Below, piece after piece: positions 11,342 to 20,239 of a DNA stretch of 55,000 nucleotides. The DNA comes from Symsagittifera roscoffensis (taxonomy: Eukaryota > Xenacoelomorpha > Acoela > Convolutidae), in NCBI RefSeq assembly GCF_963678635.1, contig NW_026970763.1, forward strand, positions 1 to 55,000, in the 5' to 3' direction. The translations under genes were made by a program, and so were the position numbers. Numbering within the stretch: the first letter of the stretch is position 1; the number at the start of each line of letters is the position of its first letter. The notes beneath the pieces were generated by a model. That model was not told where the DNA came from. It searched no databases and saw only the letters and a list, made by a program, of their open reading frames with translations.

Positions 11342-11722
11342 ATGGACATCCCAATCCAAGTCTGGCCCATGGTGGAAGTGATGCGAAGAGATTTCAACGA
11401 ACATCATGTGATGCAAGTTCCCATCACAGAGAACTAACTTGAAGAAATGCAAATGATGGGGGAAGTTTCTGATCATGTGGGAATGAACTATCCCGAGATT
11501 CCGGACTCAAGATTTGTGGCTCAACCAGTCGACGACTTCCTCTTTCCTTGGGAGGAGGAAGGATCAGTCGATAACCCCATCACAATAGATGAAGATGAGG
11601 GTTTCTCTGAAACAAGGACGCCTCCAGCTCCACAACAACCACCAGCAATGGAACCTCGTCCAGCTCTGCGTTCTATAGAGAAACTCCAGAACTCTTCTGC
11701 TGCTCGACAGCTCTTTGATTAA
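11342..11722 (+). pseudogene. Acidic proline-rich hypothetical protein with one internal stop
   Basis: From ATG 11342 there are 31 codons (MDIPIQVWPMVEVM...), then a TAA at 11435-11437. The same frame then runs open from ATG 11447 to TAA at 11722 (91 aa). The downstream part is acidic (PWEEEGSVDN, DEDEGF) with a PPAPQQPPA segment, suggesting a disordered protein. It may be one gene interrupted by a nonsense mutation, or a short upstream ORF plus a 91-aa protein. A possible polyadenylation signal AATAAA lies near 11734. No known domain recognised. Confidence 0.5.
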
Positions 11723-11948
11723 ATGTTTTTGTAAATAAAGGTTGTTTGGTATTGACTTCGTTTTCTGTAATTAATTATTTTCTTCAATTTCATTTTAATT
11801 ATGAGAACAGATGAGAGGTTCAAGGTAAACCATTGAAAAACAATAAGAACTTAATTTAGAGCTCTGAACTAATTTTTGCACACATATTCGGAAAAACACT
11901 AAAAACATTGTACACAAGTAAAAAGTTACCTAATCGATATTGCACCTT

Positions 11949-12205
11949 GTACACACTTTTAGCACTTTGTAGAAAAAATTGAAACACTTTTCACATTTTA
12001 TCGAAAAAAGTAAAACACTTTTCGCATTTTGTCGAAAAAAGTAAAACACTTTTCGCATTTTGTCGAAAAAAGTGAAACATTTTTTGCAGCTTGTCAAAAA
12101 AATTTAAACACTTTTCGCATTTTGTCGAAAAAAGTGAAACATTTTTTGCATCTTGTTGAAAAAGGTGAAACACTTTTCGCAGCTTGTCAAAAAAATCTTT
12201 CTTAC
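11949..12205. repeat. 31-bp minisatellite
   Basis: About eight imperfect copies of a 31-bp unit (ACACTTTTCGCATTTTGTCG plus GAAAAAAGTAA). Both strands stay open by chance, giving repetitive Lys/Phe-rich ORFs that I do not call genes. It sits 3' of the minus-strand ORF at 12307. Confidence 0.85.
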
Positions 12206-12306
12206 TTGTTTGAAAAACTTTTTGCAATTTTTTTTGACATCGGTGAGCTTTTTTTTTGATGATTTTTGTTACTTTCGTAAACATATGAAAGAAAAAAGAT
12301 GGATTA

Positions 12307-12906
12307 TCAAATGTTTTTTATTGAAAAATTGACATGATCACTATTTACAAATCCATAACCATCAATAAAACAGTCAATTATTTTTAACAAATTATGTTCA
12401 TATTTTGAGTTTTGTACTTTACGAACTCTTTCTAGAAAAGCTGAACCAATAGTTTGTGTGGAAGCTAGTTTCTGGTTAGAACAAAAATAGTGACGTTTGA
12501 ATTTTTTGCGTAACAGTCTTTTCTTTGCAACACTTGGCATTTTTTCTGCTCCTTTCCATTTCAAATTGTGATGAACAGCGCGGTCAAGTTGATTGAAAAC
12601 TTCGCCAATTGATGAAATAACATTCGAATAAAATCTGTATTTGTACAGAGTGTAAAGACAATCGATAATTTGGTATGTGAAATGAAAATTACCCATTCGT
12701 TGTATAATTTGATCAAAAAATGAACCAATCAGAAGTATGTGGGACTTACAATTTTCCAAATAACAGAAAAAATTGTGGGTAGAGACACAAAAATATCTGG
12801 TTACTATATATTTTTCGTACAAATTACTGGAAATGGAAATAAATAGCGATTTTTGACAATAATCTGAATAAAAGCTGGGAAGAGCTTGACACATAACTGC
12901 AGCCAT
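12307..12906 (-). CDS. Hypothetical protein, ~199 aa, minus strand
   Basis: An open frame on the strand opposite its neighbours. It starts at ATG 12906, since the longer frame begins with a TTG. The product is rich in Tyr, Phe and Cys. Its C-terminal half has a basic stretch (KKRLLRKKFKRHYF) that could bind nucleic acid. I recognise no family. Its 3' end abuts the 31-bp minisatellite. Convergent and divergent small genes in this part of Polintons are variable between elements. Confidence 0.5.
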   Translation of the reverse strand: MAAVMCQALPSFYSDYCQKSLFISISSNLYEKYIVTRYFCVSTHNFFCYLENCKSHILLIGSFFDQIIQRMGNFHFTYQIIDCLYTLYKYRFYSNVISSIGEVFNQLDRAVHHNLKWKGAEKMPSVAKKRLLRKKFKRHYFCSNQKLASTQTIGSAFLERVRKVQNSKYEHNLLKIIDCFIDGYGFVNSDHVNFSIKNI

Positions 12907-13125
12907 CTGGAACAATGATTTTTGCTGAGAGTTGTGGATTTATATAGGAACACTAACACCTACACAATTCCATATTTGGAAATTTCACTTGAAAATTCTA
13001 ATTATAGTTCTATTTCCTTTTATGGTTAAGTGAATGACTCATATTGTTTACTTCCAATTTCATTTAATCTCAAAATCATTTCTCTCACTTCTCATCATCT
13101 GATCAGTTTGTTCTCCTATTGAAAA

Positions 13126-13458
13126 ATGTACTCAAGAAAAGACGCAAGTCCCAATTACATTGAATTCTCAAAAAATCAAACAAGAATTGGGAAATTTGCT
13201 TGGTCCCAAAAATCCTACAAAGGTAAAATTTATTTTGAACCCTGCTTTCAACTATTCAAGAAAAATGAGTTGGGACAACTCGAAAAAAGACAGCAAGTCT
13301 ATCTTGGTGAGAAAGAAGGAGAAGCAATCTCAGCAATTAGAAATACTGTTATTCACGATGCCGAAAACATGGACTCGTTCCTATATTGGAATTCAATTCT
13401 GACAAAGAGTCAACTATGGATCAGGAGCTTGCCAACTTCAACAAAGTGTATGACATAG
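13126..13458 (+). CDS. Small basic protein, possible PC4-like ssDNA-binding fold (1 of 3)
   Basis: ATG-initiated, 110 aa. Residues ~22-70 read as alternating strand-like segments (KGKIYFEPCFQLFKK...RQQVYLGEKEGEAISAI) and then a helix. That order resembles the strand-strand-strand-strand-helix of PC4/p15 ssDNA-binding coactivators. This is inference from pattern only. The last ~20 residues probably shift out of the true frame near 13390, because a downstream frame (13416) carries on with similar material. It is the first of three neighbouring ORFs with the same pattern. Confidence 0.4.
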   Translation: MYSRKDASPNYIEFSKNQTRIGKFAWSQKSYKGKIYFEPCFQLFKKNELGQLEKRQQVYLGEKEGEAISAIRNTVIHDAENMDSFLYWNSILTKSQLWIRSLPTSTKCMT

Positions 13459-13694
13459 CAACATACAATAGATGACAAGTTTGTGTCACGATCAAGAGGT
13501 ACAATATTAACAAACCTCCCTACATTCAGATTCGACTGTTCACCGCAAAAGAGAATGAAGCAATGAAACAAGTTGCCTATGTCAACTATACTTTGAACGA
13601 ATTCAAAGAACTGTCCCAAATTTTGGGAGACTTTATGTTTGTTGAGAACTGTAATGGTACAATAATTTGTGTTATTTATGTTTTTGTCTGGTAA
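13416..13694 (+). pseudogene. Second possible PC4-like ORF with internal TGA
   Basis: ATG 13416 opens MDQELANFNKVYD, then meets TGA at 13473-13475. The same frame continues (QVCVTIKRYNINKPPYIQIR, then YVNYTLNEFKELSQIL) to TAA 13692-13694. The strand-then-helix layout echoes the preceding ORF. It could be the second half of the same gene after a frame change, or a separate damaged gene. Confidence 0.4.
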
Positions 13695-13760
13695 TTTAAC
13701 TATTTATCCTCAAAATCATTTTTCATTTAGTATTGGTGTTGAACAGTATGAGTTGGAATA

Positions 13761-14175
13761 TTGGAATTTTCAAGAAATTTACTCTTAAAACTTCACAATA
13801 AATTGGGACTTTTTCATATTGTTCTAGAAGAAAAGTCCCAAAAAATTTCACTAACAATTATAGAAACTCAAAATTTACCAAACATGCAGAATTTGGACGT
13901 AGACTCACAAATATCTCACTTTGAGTGGACTCTGTATAATGGTAGAAGAAAAATTTACATAGGATACCGATCTGATACCAAAAAAAAGTCTTGTAGAATA
14001 TCGTAGAAATGGAAATCAATGGAAAAATAATCAATCTTTACAACTACAAAGAGAAGAATATGATAAATTACTTGATATGCTTCCTTCATTACTAGGTTAT
14101 GAAGAGACGTTCAAAAAATCTTGTATCATTATTGACGAATGCACTGTAGAAAATGAACATACAGAAATTGAATGA
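13761..14175 (+). pseudogene. Third possible PC4-like ORF, frameshifted
   Basis: ATG 13761 gives 81 codons, including ISHFEWTLYNGRRKIYIGY. At an A-run near 13980-13987 the frame changes, and the likely continuation (LVEYRRNGNQWKNNQSLQLQ, then EEYDKLLDMLPSLL) runs to TGA 14173-14175. The downstream ORF starts at 14153 and overlaps this end, as in compact viral gene arrays. Confidence 0.4.
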
Positions 14176-14556
14176 AATTCTAAGAGTTTTTGAGATTATT
14201 AGGCAAGATTTCTCATCAAATACAAAAAGAGAAAATTTATTTCTTTGTACCTGTATCGTTTTGTACCCGGATATAAATTTAAAAGAAATGGACCAAAAAT
14301 TTCCTTTTGGAGGACTAATTGGATACGGAAATTCCTGTATGGTTTACTTTTTTGCAAACTCCAAAATTTTTAGACTACATGCAATTCTACATGACTCTGC
14401 TGGATCTGTGAAATCTACTACAAAAAAGGTCCTGGGTATTGTTATGTTGCACCTAGTCTCCCCAGTTCATGCTTTCTTGGTCACGTGACTGGATTATTTT
14501 TCTGTTTATATGTTAAAATATTTGCTTCATCAGTATATGCATTGTTTGATTGTTAA
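14153..14556 (+). pseudogene. Conserved-looking Polinton ORF, frameshifted
   Basis: ATG 14153 starts a helical N-terminus (MNIQKLNEILRVFEIIRQDF). It then has FPFGGLIGYGNS and ILHDSAGS. Around 14412-14420 the frame shifts. The better continuation reads KKGPGYCYVAPSLPSSCFLG and ends at TAA 14554-14556. The combination of HD and GPGYCY recalls a small hydrolase, but the motif order does not match parvovirus-type phospholipase A2. I leave the function open. Confidence 0.45.
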
Positions 14557-14596
14557 TCATTTTAAACGAAAAACTCCAGAGAAATCAGTTAACAGA

Positions 14597-15068
14597 ATGA
14601 GTCTAGTTGTTTTGGATATTGAAATTTATGGAAAGCAATATAGTGAAAGAATTAGGAGTTTATAAGGATGGACAAACAGAAGGATATTCCTTTCTTCCTC
14701 CCAAAAAATTCAAACCAACATCCCAATCTTTTTGGTGTACACAGCATCTTCATGGAATCAATTGGAGCAGTGGTTACGAAAAATATACTGAACTTGAAAA
14801 AATATTGAAAAATCTAGAAGCCACAGACACGGAATTTTTTGCAAAAGGTTATGAAAAATAAAAGATTCTATCAGGATTTTTGGAAACAAAGATTAATAAT
14901 TTGGATTACTACGCTTGCCCTAAAATTCAGTTTTTGATATTCAAAGATGAAGAATATGATTGGAGGTGTAGCAACTACCCATTTCGTCATGCAAAAACTC
15001 TTCACTGTGCAGAAAGAAAAGCATTTGCATACGGAACATGGACTCGATGTTTTTTTAACAAATTGTAA
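14597..15068 (+). pseudogene. Polinton-associated ORF (VLDIE...HCAERKA), broken
   Basis: True start is ATG 14597 (MSLVVLDIEIYG). The frame changes near 14637 and continues as KELGVYKDGQTEGYSFLPP, HLHGINWSSGYEKY and FAKGYEK. A single TAA at 14859-14861 follows, then the same frame runs to 15068 with KINNLDYYACP, WRCSNYPFRHAKTLHCAERK and an aromatic end. The LDIE opening, FAKG and later Asp/His residues are suggestive of a DEDD-type exonuclease-like fold, but I cannot confirm this. The stop codon overlaps a GTAAAT splice-donor-like word. Confidence 0.5.
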
Positions 15069-15139
15069 ATTATACTATTCTTAATGTACTACCATTTTCA
15101 AACTTTAATTAAATTTCATTGTCAGCTTTTTCTTTTTAG
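15065..15139 (+). other. Probable intron between Polinton genes
   Basis: GTAAAT donor at 15065 overlapping the stop codon of the upstream ORF, and a TCTTTTTAG acceptor ending at 15139, 7 bp before ATG 15147. 75 bp. Confidence 0.4.
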
Positions 15140-15146
15140 ATTTAAG

Positions 15147-15410
15147 ATGGTCGATCAATGTGACAAGCCATTAAATTTAGGAAATTTTGTTTTTGATGAA
15201 GAAAATCATGAACGAAAATCATGGAAATTGTTTGGACGTACATGTAATAGATCTCTTTTAGTTTTTTTGTGCCAATTTTTTGTTATAGTTTTGATGCTAG
15301 TATGTGCAATCGTTCGAATTATGTTATCCACAACATGTGAAGAAACAACAGTTTGGGTAGCTATTTTATCAAGTACAGTCGGTTTTATTTTACCTTCTCC
15401 AAAGCTATGA
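15147..15410 (+). CDS. Small two-pass membrane protein, 87 aa
   Basis: Starts at ATG 15147, since the longer frame upstream crosses the probable intron. A polar N-terminus (MVDQCDKPLNLG) precedes two hydrophobic stretches: residues ~34-56 (LLVFLCQFFVIVLMLVCAIV) and ~65-82 (VWVAILSSTVGFIL). Its TGA overlaps the ATG of the ATPase (ATGA at 15407-15410), implying translational coupling or a shared message. Polintoviruses often carry a small membrane ORF next to the ATPase, possibly for virion membrane or assembly work; no specific name is justified. Confidence 0.65.
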   Translation: MVDQCDKPLNLGNFVFDEENHERKSWKLFGRTCNRSLLVFLCQFFVIVLMLVCAIVRIMLSTTCEETTVWVAILSSTVGFILPSPKL

Positions 15411-16141
15411 ATAAAATAATATCTAGCGAAGAACAAACTTTTATTTCCCTAGTTGGACCAAGTGGATCTGGAAAATCGCATCTTATTTTTGATTGGTTTA
15501 AAATTGGTACTTTTCAACCAGCATTCGACAAAATTTTTTATTTTTATCAACATTCTCATCCTCTCCATAGTCAAATGCAAAGAAAAAACCTTAAATTTAT
15601 CCAAGGAGTAGATTTTGACTTGGTTGAAAATCTCCCCAATAATGGAACTAAGTATTTGCTTATATTTGATGATTCTTGTGAACAAATTTCAAACTCCAAA
15701 CAATTTGTAAAAATTGCTACTGCGGGGAGACACAGGGGTCTGAATACAATCTACATCAAACACAATTTATTTCATCAAAGCAAATTAGGACGAGATGTAG
15801 AGTTACAAAATACACACATAGTCTTGTTCAAGTCGCCGAGGAATGTTTTACAAATCAATACATTAAGTCAACAACTAGGTCTAGGATCTCAATTGAACGA
15901 GTGGTATCAAGATGCAACATCCGTTCCTTATGGTCATTTACTTATTGATTTAACCCCAAAAACAGTTGATTCACTTAGGTATTGCACTAATAGTGGCTCA
16001 GCTCCAACAACATTTTACTTACCAGCTGGAATAGAGACAAAATTTTTGGACGATGAGTACACAATACGTCTCTATTCTCCCAATATTTCAAAAATTTTCC
16101 CTAAGGCTTCGAAAACAATTCATTCCCAATTGCCCAAATGA
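15407..16141 (+). CDS. Genome-packaging ATPase (A32-like, FtsK/HerA superfamily)
   Basis: Pumps the linear genome into the preformed capsid. The 244-aa frame from ATG 15407 has Walker A GPSGSGKS at residues ~17-24, and Walker B LLIFDDSCE at ~83-91. A downstream AGRHRGLNTIYIKHNLFHQ block carries the sensor/arginine region typical of A32-like ATPases. Length fits the family (about 240-280 aa) and the frame is intact. The longer frame from 15353 uses a non-ATG start inside the preceding gene, so I reject it. Its 3' end overlaps the next ORF (16053) in another frame. Confidence 0.93.
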   Translation: MNKIISSEEQTFISLVGPSGSGKSHLIFDWFKIGTFQPAFDKIFYFYQHSHPLHSQMQRKNLKFIQGVDFDLVENLPNNGTKYLLIFDDSCEQISNSKQFVKIATAGRHRGLNTIYIKHNLFHQSKLGRDVELQNTHIVLFKSPRNVLQINTLSQQLGLGSQLNEWYQDATSVPYGHLLIDLTPKTVDSLRYCTNSGSAPTTFYLPAGIETKFLDDEYTIRLYSPNISKIFPKASKTIHSQLPK

Positions 16142-16355
16142 TTTCATACAGTTTCTGAGCGAGTGTTTAGTAAACCTATTAAGCGGAGAGCTTCGAGATC
16201 TTCGGAAAGAAGACGTAGTAAAGTATCGAAAAGAAATTTCAGAACTAACACAAAAAAGAACTCCTCTACACAAAAGAAGAATTATTTTAAGTTCAACTAA
16301 AGGGTTACAATTGATATCTATCATCACCCCTTTTGTCATTAAACGATTGACATAG
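16053..16355 (+). CDS. Conserved-looking Polinton protein, 100 aa
   Basis: ATG 16053 lies inside the ATPase 3' end, giving an overlap of about 90 bp. The product has a central helical segment (NDFIQFLSECLVNLLSGELR) and then a strongly basic region (KRTPLHKRRIILSSTKG). A hydrophobic end follows (LQLISIITPFVIKRL). I recognise this ATPase-neighbour type from other Polintons but know no function. The charge pattern would fit a virion or DNA-associated protein. The first ~25 residues may be an artefact of the overlap. Confidence 0.6.
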   Translation: MSTQYVSILPIFQKFSLRLRKQFIPNCPNDFIQFLSECLVNLLSGELRDLRKEDVVKYRKEISELTQKRTPLHKRRIILSSTKGLQLISIITPFVIKRLT

Positions 16356-16356
16356 T

Positions 16357-16767
16357 ATGGAACAGTTTGTTTTAATTCCGTACTCAGTTTATCAATCACA
16401 AAGTACACTTCCAAGAAAACAAAAATTGGAACAAAAGCAAGAAAAAGAGGAGATTGTACCAAAAAATTTTGATTCTGTTTACAGTGCTGTAAATGCGAGG
16501 TTGAAAACGAGCAACAATAAGCATATTATTGATTTAATTTTGAATTCTCCTAGAATTAAACTCAGCCAATCAGACAATATTATATTAGATAATCGAGATA
16601 CAAAAGAATCTATTGTAGACTTTGTGTGTACACTAAAACAAAAAAATACCGATTTTCCAGATATTTACTTTACTATTTTGGAAGCAACTCAACTTCCTCC
16701 TAAACTTGTTATTAACAAGAATGCCAAAGCAAAAGATGGAGGAACTTGGATCCCTTTCAAAATCTGA
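16357..16767 (+). CDS. Polinton hypothetical protein upstream of integrase, 136 aa
   Basis: ATG 16357 follows the preceding stop by one base, indicating a compact operon-like array. N-terminus MEQFVLIPYSVYQ, a charged linker (KQKLEQKQEKEEI), then LKTSNNKHIIDLILNSPRI and a C-terminal GGTWIPFKI. The last ~45 bp overlap the start of the integrase in another frame. I recognise no catalytic motif. It probably belongs to the set of conserved but unassigned Polinton proteins. Confidence 0.6.
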   Translation: MEQFVLIPYSVYQSQSTLPRKQKLEQKQEKEEIVPKNFDSVYSAVNARLKTSNNKHIIDLILNSPRIKLSQSDNIILDNRDTKESIVDFVCTLKQKNTDFPDIYFTILEATQLPPKLVINKNAKAKDGGTWIPFKI

Positions 16768-17662
16768 AAAGGTAAGACTAAACAGATTGTATTCCAGGGG
16801 CAGAGCTGCGTACGGTTCTATTCAAAACTTGAGTAAAGCCAGTGGTTTATCAAAAAGAAAGTAGAAAAGTTTTTACAAACCAAGACATCGTATACAAAAT
16901 TTAGTCCACCAATCAGGTCTTTCCGAAGACTTCAAGCGTTTTCTAAATATATCATTGAAATCTGGTGTATGGACTTGGCTTTTGTAGACAAGTTAGCTAG
17001 TCAAAACAATGGAGTCAAGTATTTATTAGTTGCTGTAGATATTTTTTCGAGATTTGTCAGAGTTCAAACAATGAAAACAAAGTATGCCAAAGACACTTTA
17101 CAAGGTTTTAGAACAATGATTTCTCGAAAAAACACTCCTGAAAAACTTTGGGTTGATAAAGGAACAGAACATGGGGGAACTTTTTTTAAAAGTTTTGCAA
17201 GGAGAAAGACATTGAAGTTAACTCAACAATGATTGAAACAAAAGCTGCATTTGCAGAGAGAGCAATTCAATCTTTAAAACCTATAATATATTGTTACATT
17301 GAAGATCATGGTGAAAACTTTGTCCCCAAATTGCAGCAATTTGTTTCTACATTGAGCTGCCGCAAAAATCGATCAATTGGAAAATCTCCCAGAGATGTGA
17401 AAAACAGTGATTTTTTATCAATATTGTATAACAAATCATTCAAGAAATATACTAAACCAAAATTCAAAATTGGTGATAGAGTTAGAATTTCGAAAAATGA
17501 CAATCCGTTCCGAAAAGGATACAAGCCACAGTTTACAGACAAAATTTTTGAAATTTCGGCAATATCCACAAAAAACCTCCAGCATACATCATCAAAGATC
17601 TCGAAAAAGAAGAAATTCTGGGAAAACTTTATGAAAAAGAGCTGAGAAAATGTTCAGATTAG
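16722..17662 (+). pseudogene. Retroviral-type (DDE) integrase with three frame breaks
   Basis: Catalyses insertion of the Polinton into host DNA. ATG 16722 opens a helical N-terminal domain (LNRLYSRGRAAYGSIQNLSK) resembling the Polinton integrase DNA-binding head. A frame change near 16860 is needed to reach the core: first Asp in CMDLAFVD (~16970), second Asp in LWVDKGTEHGG (~17148). Another change near 17200 leads to the Glu in FAERAIQSLK (~17255). An SH3-like/chromodomain-type tail follows (KFKIGDRVRISK). A third change near 17570, at an A-run, restores a C-terminus that ends at TAG 17660-17662. All three acidic residues are present, but no single frame encodes the enzyme. Confidence 0.92.
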
Positions 17663-17664
17663 TG

Positions 17665-17700
17665 GTAAGTCATTTTTTAAATTGAGTTTCTATCGATCAG
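17665..17700 (+). other. Possible 36-bp intron before the minor capsid gene
   Basis: GTAAGT at 17665, three bases after the integrase stop, and a pyrimidine-rich ...CAG ending at 17700, five bases before ATG 17706. It is very short for an intron, so uncertain. Confidence 0.3.
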
Positions 17701-17705
17701 TTGTC

Positions 17706-18534
17706 ATGGATTCTTTTACTATTGAGCTAGTTTCTAATGCTTCTTTTAATTGTTATCCGAATAACAGTCTTAGTTCTTTTACAAATTTTCTACGAGAACA
17801 AATACATCTAAAAGGAGAATGGGATGTTCCTATTTCAGAAATATCGTACGCTTCTTTGTACCAAAACGTTACAGAGGGAAAGTTTACTTTCGTAGTTGGA
17901 CGAGAAAGTCCTGAGGAAAAAAGAAAGGTTCAACCGATGCATGTTGAATCTAGATTGTATCAAAGTATTGTTGATATAGTTGTAGCCATGAATGACAAAG
18001 TTCGAAAACGTATAGGCGCAAAAAAAATATGAATATAAAGGAATTTTTGTATCAGTAGATAAGATTACACAAAAATTTGCCATTCATTTACCTGAGGATC
18101 AATCAGTGTTTGTAATTCAAAGTGCTGATTTGAGTCACATTTTTGGTTGTGATTTAGAACAAAATCAGACAGGTGTTATAATGAAAGGAAAAGGACCACA
18201 TTATACTCAGTATTCTTGCGACATTATAAGAAAAAATTCCTTAATGATTTATAGTGATATTATAGAATATAATATCGTAGGCGATACAAAAACTCCCTTA
18301 CTGCGTTGTATTCCTTTCATTTCCAAAGTAAAAAATGGAGACATATTATTTAAAGGACAGTATATGAACTATCAATCCTTTACAAATCTACAATTTAAAA
18401 AATTATTAAAAAACTCTTTCCACAGCATAAAAATAGAACTAAGGGATACTACAGGTCAAAAAATTCTTTTTGTATCCGTAGGAATTACACGAGTTGTCCT
18501 CTTGTTTCGCAAGATTTCGGATAATCATTTTTGA
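17706..18534 (+). pseudogene. Minor capsid (penton-like) protein, one frameshift
   Basis: In Polintons the penton-like single jelly-roll protein occupies capsid vertices. Start ATG 17706 (MDSFTIELVSNASFNCYPNN), with a WDVPISEISY segment that I recognise from this family. An A8 run at about 18021-18029 shifts the frame. The rest (YEYKGIFVSVDKI, then VKNGDILFKGQYMNYQSF, then ITRVVLLFRK) is open to 18534. Apart from this single homopolymer break the gene looks full length (~276 codons). It is placed directly upstream of the core-like protein and major capsid, as expected. Confidence 0.82.
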
Positions 18535-18551
18535 TTTATACTTCGAACGAA

Positions 18552-18920
18552 ATGGTTGCTCAAAGTTCAGCTAATTTTCCTAATTTTCGTGGACATGCAA
18601 GACAGCGTGGAAGAGGTTTTGGTGCTCTTGCACAAACTCTTAGGAGAACTGCAATTCCCTTTATTAAAAAATATATAGTCCCAGCTGCAAAAAGAATCGG
18701 AGCAGATTTATTTGAAATTGCTGCTCCAGAGATTGGAGAATTTGTCAGTGGACGAAGAAAACTCAAAACGTTTGCAAAAGATGTTGGAACAAAAACAGTT
18801 CGAAAACAGCTGGGGGTGGAAAAAAAGAAATCCAAGCGTAGAACAAGAAGAACCATTTCTCGAAAGAGTAGTTCAAAAATCAGTCGCTCTCGCAAAGATA
18901 TTTTTGACAAGATAAAATGA
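18552..18920 (+). CDS. Basic virion core/pVI-like protein, 122 aa
   Basis: ATG 18552, intact. The N-terminal half has a GRGFGALAQTLRR motif and an amphipathic/hydrophobic stretch (AIPFIKKYIVPAAKRIGADL). The C-terminal third is extremely basic (EKKKSKRRTRRTISRKSS). Adenovirus proteins pVI and pX combine membrane-active or DNA-condensing roles, and proteins in this slot of polintoviruses are often compared with them; here that is inference. Its TGA overlaps the ATG of the major capsid gene (18917-18920), so the two are probably co-expressed. Confidence 0.7.
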   Translation: MVAQSSANFPNFRGHARQRGRGFGALAQTLRRTAIPFIKKYIVPAAKRIGADLFEIAAPEIGEFVSGRRKLKTFAKDVGTKTVRKQLGVEKKKSKRRTRRTISRKSSSKISRSRKDIFDKIK

Positions 18921-20239
18921 GTGTAAATCAAAGTATTCATTTTCGGTACGGAGCGTTTACAAATTCTTCTTTGGAGATTTTTGATAAAGTCCCAGTTTTG
19001 GAAACAATTATGTCATCTTACACACAAGAAGTATTCCCCAGTACTTCTCTGGATGAAAGCAGTATTGAGTTTGAATTTGAAACAGATCGTAATCTCTACT
19101 TGGATATGCGTGATACCCATCTTAGTTTAAAGCTTCAACTATTCAAAGGAAGATTGTTTGATGCTTTCAAAAAAGAAAAAGCAGAACATAAAGCAAAATC
19201 GGAGGAAGATTCAGATGAGGAACCACAAACTTACTTAACTTATGTAAACAATCTACTACATTCTCTATTCTCCAACTGTGAAGTTTGTTTTAACAATACA
19301 ATGGTTTACAATGCCAATGGGTTATATCCTCAAAAGGCACAGATATCGAACGAATTCAACTCGTCAGCAGTGTGTAATAAAGGAATTCTTGCTTGTCATG
19401 GATACAGTTTTGAAGAAAATCCTGATGCATTTGATATGTATCCATTCACTGATAGAGCAAATTCCTTGGGAACAGGGATAACTCTTTCACTCTATGGGAG
19501 GCTCGCCATTGATTTGTTTACTTGCGAAAAACTGTTGCTACCAAATACCAAAGTTCGAACTAAACTTATTCGAGCTAGACCTAATTTTTACATGTTATCT
19601 GATAATCCAAATGTCAGTCTGAAAATAGTTGATTGTTCACTGTTTACAAGAAGAATTTTAGTAGCTGAACCTAATCATCAAAATTTGCAATGGAATCTGG
19701 AAAGGGAACCTGCTCATTACAATTACATGGAAACTATAGCAAGAACCTTCATCATTCCATCTCGTCAAAACCAGGTTATTCAGGAAAATGATTTCAATAA
19801 TGCCCCAATCAGAAGGATAGCTGTTGCATTGAATACAAATTTGGCTGTTGCTGGATCTTTTTATGAAAATCCTTTCAATTATCAAGAACTTCATTTGAGA
19901 GAGCTTAGAATTATTCGGGGCAGAAGAGCAATTATTTCATTAGATACAACTTCTCCTTGTCTACCCTATGTTACAACAATGAAAGCAAGGCAGTTTAACG
20001 AAGATTTTCCAGCTCTTCCTATGGAAGATTTTCAAAATCACTATATTCTAGTTTTCGACTTGACTTCACTACAGGATGCCGCTGAACACTTGCATTATCC
20101 AGAACTTAGTGGAGAAAGCTTGAGATTAGAAATGTTTTTCCAATTTCCCTTGGAGCAAGTAACGAAAATGATAGTCTTGGGAGAAAGACTATCAAATTTT
20201 CGAATTGACAAATTCGGAACAGTCGCTAAAAATGTTTAA
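18917..20239 (+). CDS. Major capsid protein (double jelly-roll, hexon-like)
   Basis: Builds the icosahedral shell. One intact 440-codon frame from ATG 18917. Recognisable blocks: RYGAFTNSSLEIFDKVPVLE at the start, EFETDRNLYLDMRDTHLSL, and CEVCFNNTMVYNANGLYP. Later come CEKLLLPNTKVRTKLIRARP and LRLEMFFQFPLEQVTKMI near the C-terminus. Length fits Polinton capsid proteins. An acidic insertion (KSEEDSDEEPQ, residues ~95-105) is likely a surface loop. The ATGA overlap upstream and 8-bp overlap downstream mark a tight morphogenetic cluster. The double jelly-roll fold is family knowledge, not visible directly. Confidence 0.92.
   Translation: MSVNQSIHFRYGAFTNSSLEIFDKVPVLETIMSSYTQEVFPSTSLDESSIEFEFETDRNLYLDMRDTHLSLKLQLFKGRLFDAFKKEKAEHKAKSEEDSDEEPQTYLTYVNNLLHSLFSNCEVCFNNTMVYNANGLYPQKAQISNEFNSSAVCNKGILACHGYSFEENPDAFDMYPFTDRANSLGTGITLSLYGRLAIDLFTCEKLLLPNTKVRTKLIRARPNFYMLSDNPNVSLKIVDCSLFTRRILVAEPNHQNLQWNLEREPAHYNYMETIARTFIIPSRQNQVIQENDFNNAPIRRIAVALNTNLAVAGSFYENPFNYQELHLRELRIIRGRRAIISLDTTSPCLPYVTTMKARQFNEDFPALPMEDFQNHYILVFDLTSLQDAAEHLHYPELSGESLRLEMFFQFPLEQVTKMIVLGERLSNFRIDKFGTVAKNV

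Noticed and set aside
11991-12284. Repetitive Lys/Phe ORFs on both strands
   Set aside because: They are translations of the 31-bp minisatellite, open only because the unit lacks stops in some frames.
14153-14556. Possible parvovirus-like phospholipase A2
   Set aside because: HD and GPG motifs are present, but in the wrong order (HD before GPG), and a frame break separates them.
15353-15406. Longer N-terminus for the packaging ATPase
   Set aside because: It starts at a non-ATG codon inside the membrane-protein gene; the ATGA overlap at 15407 is the better start.
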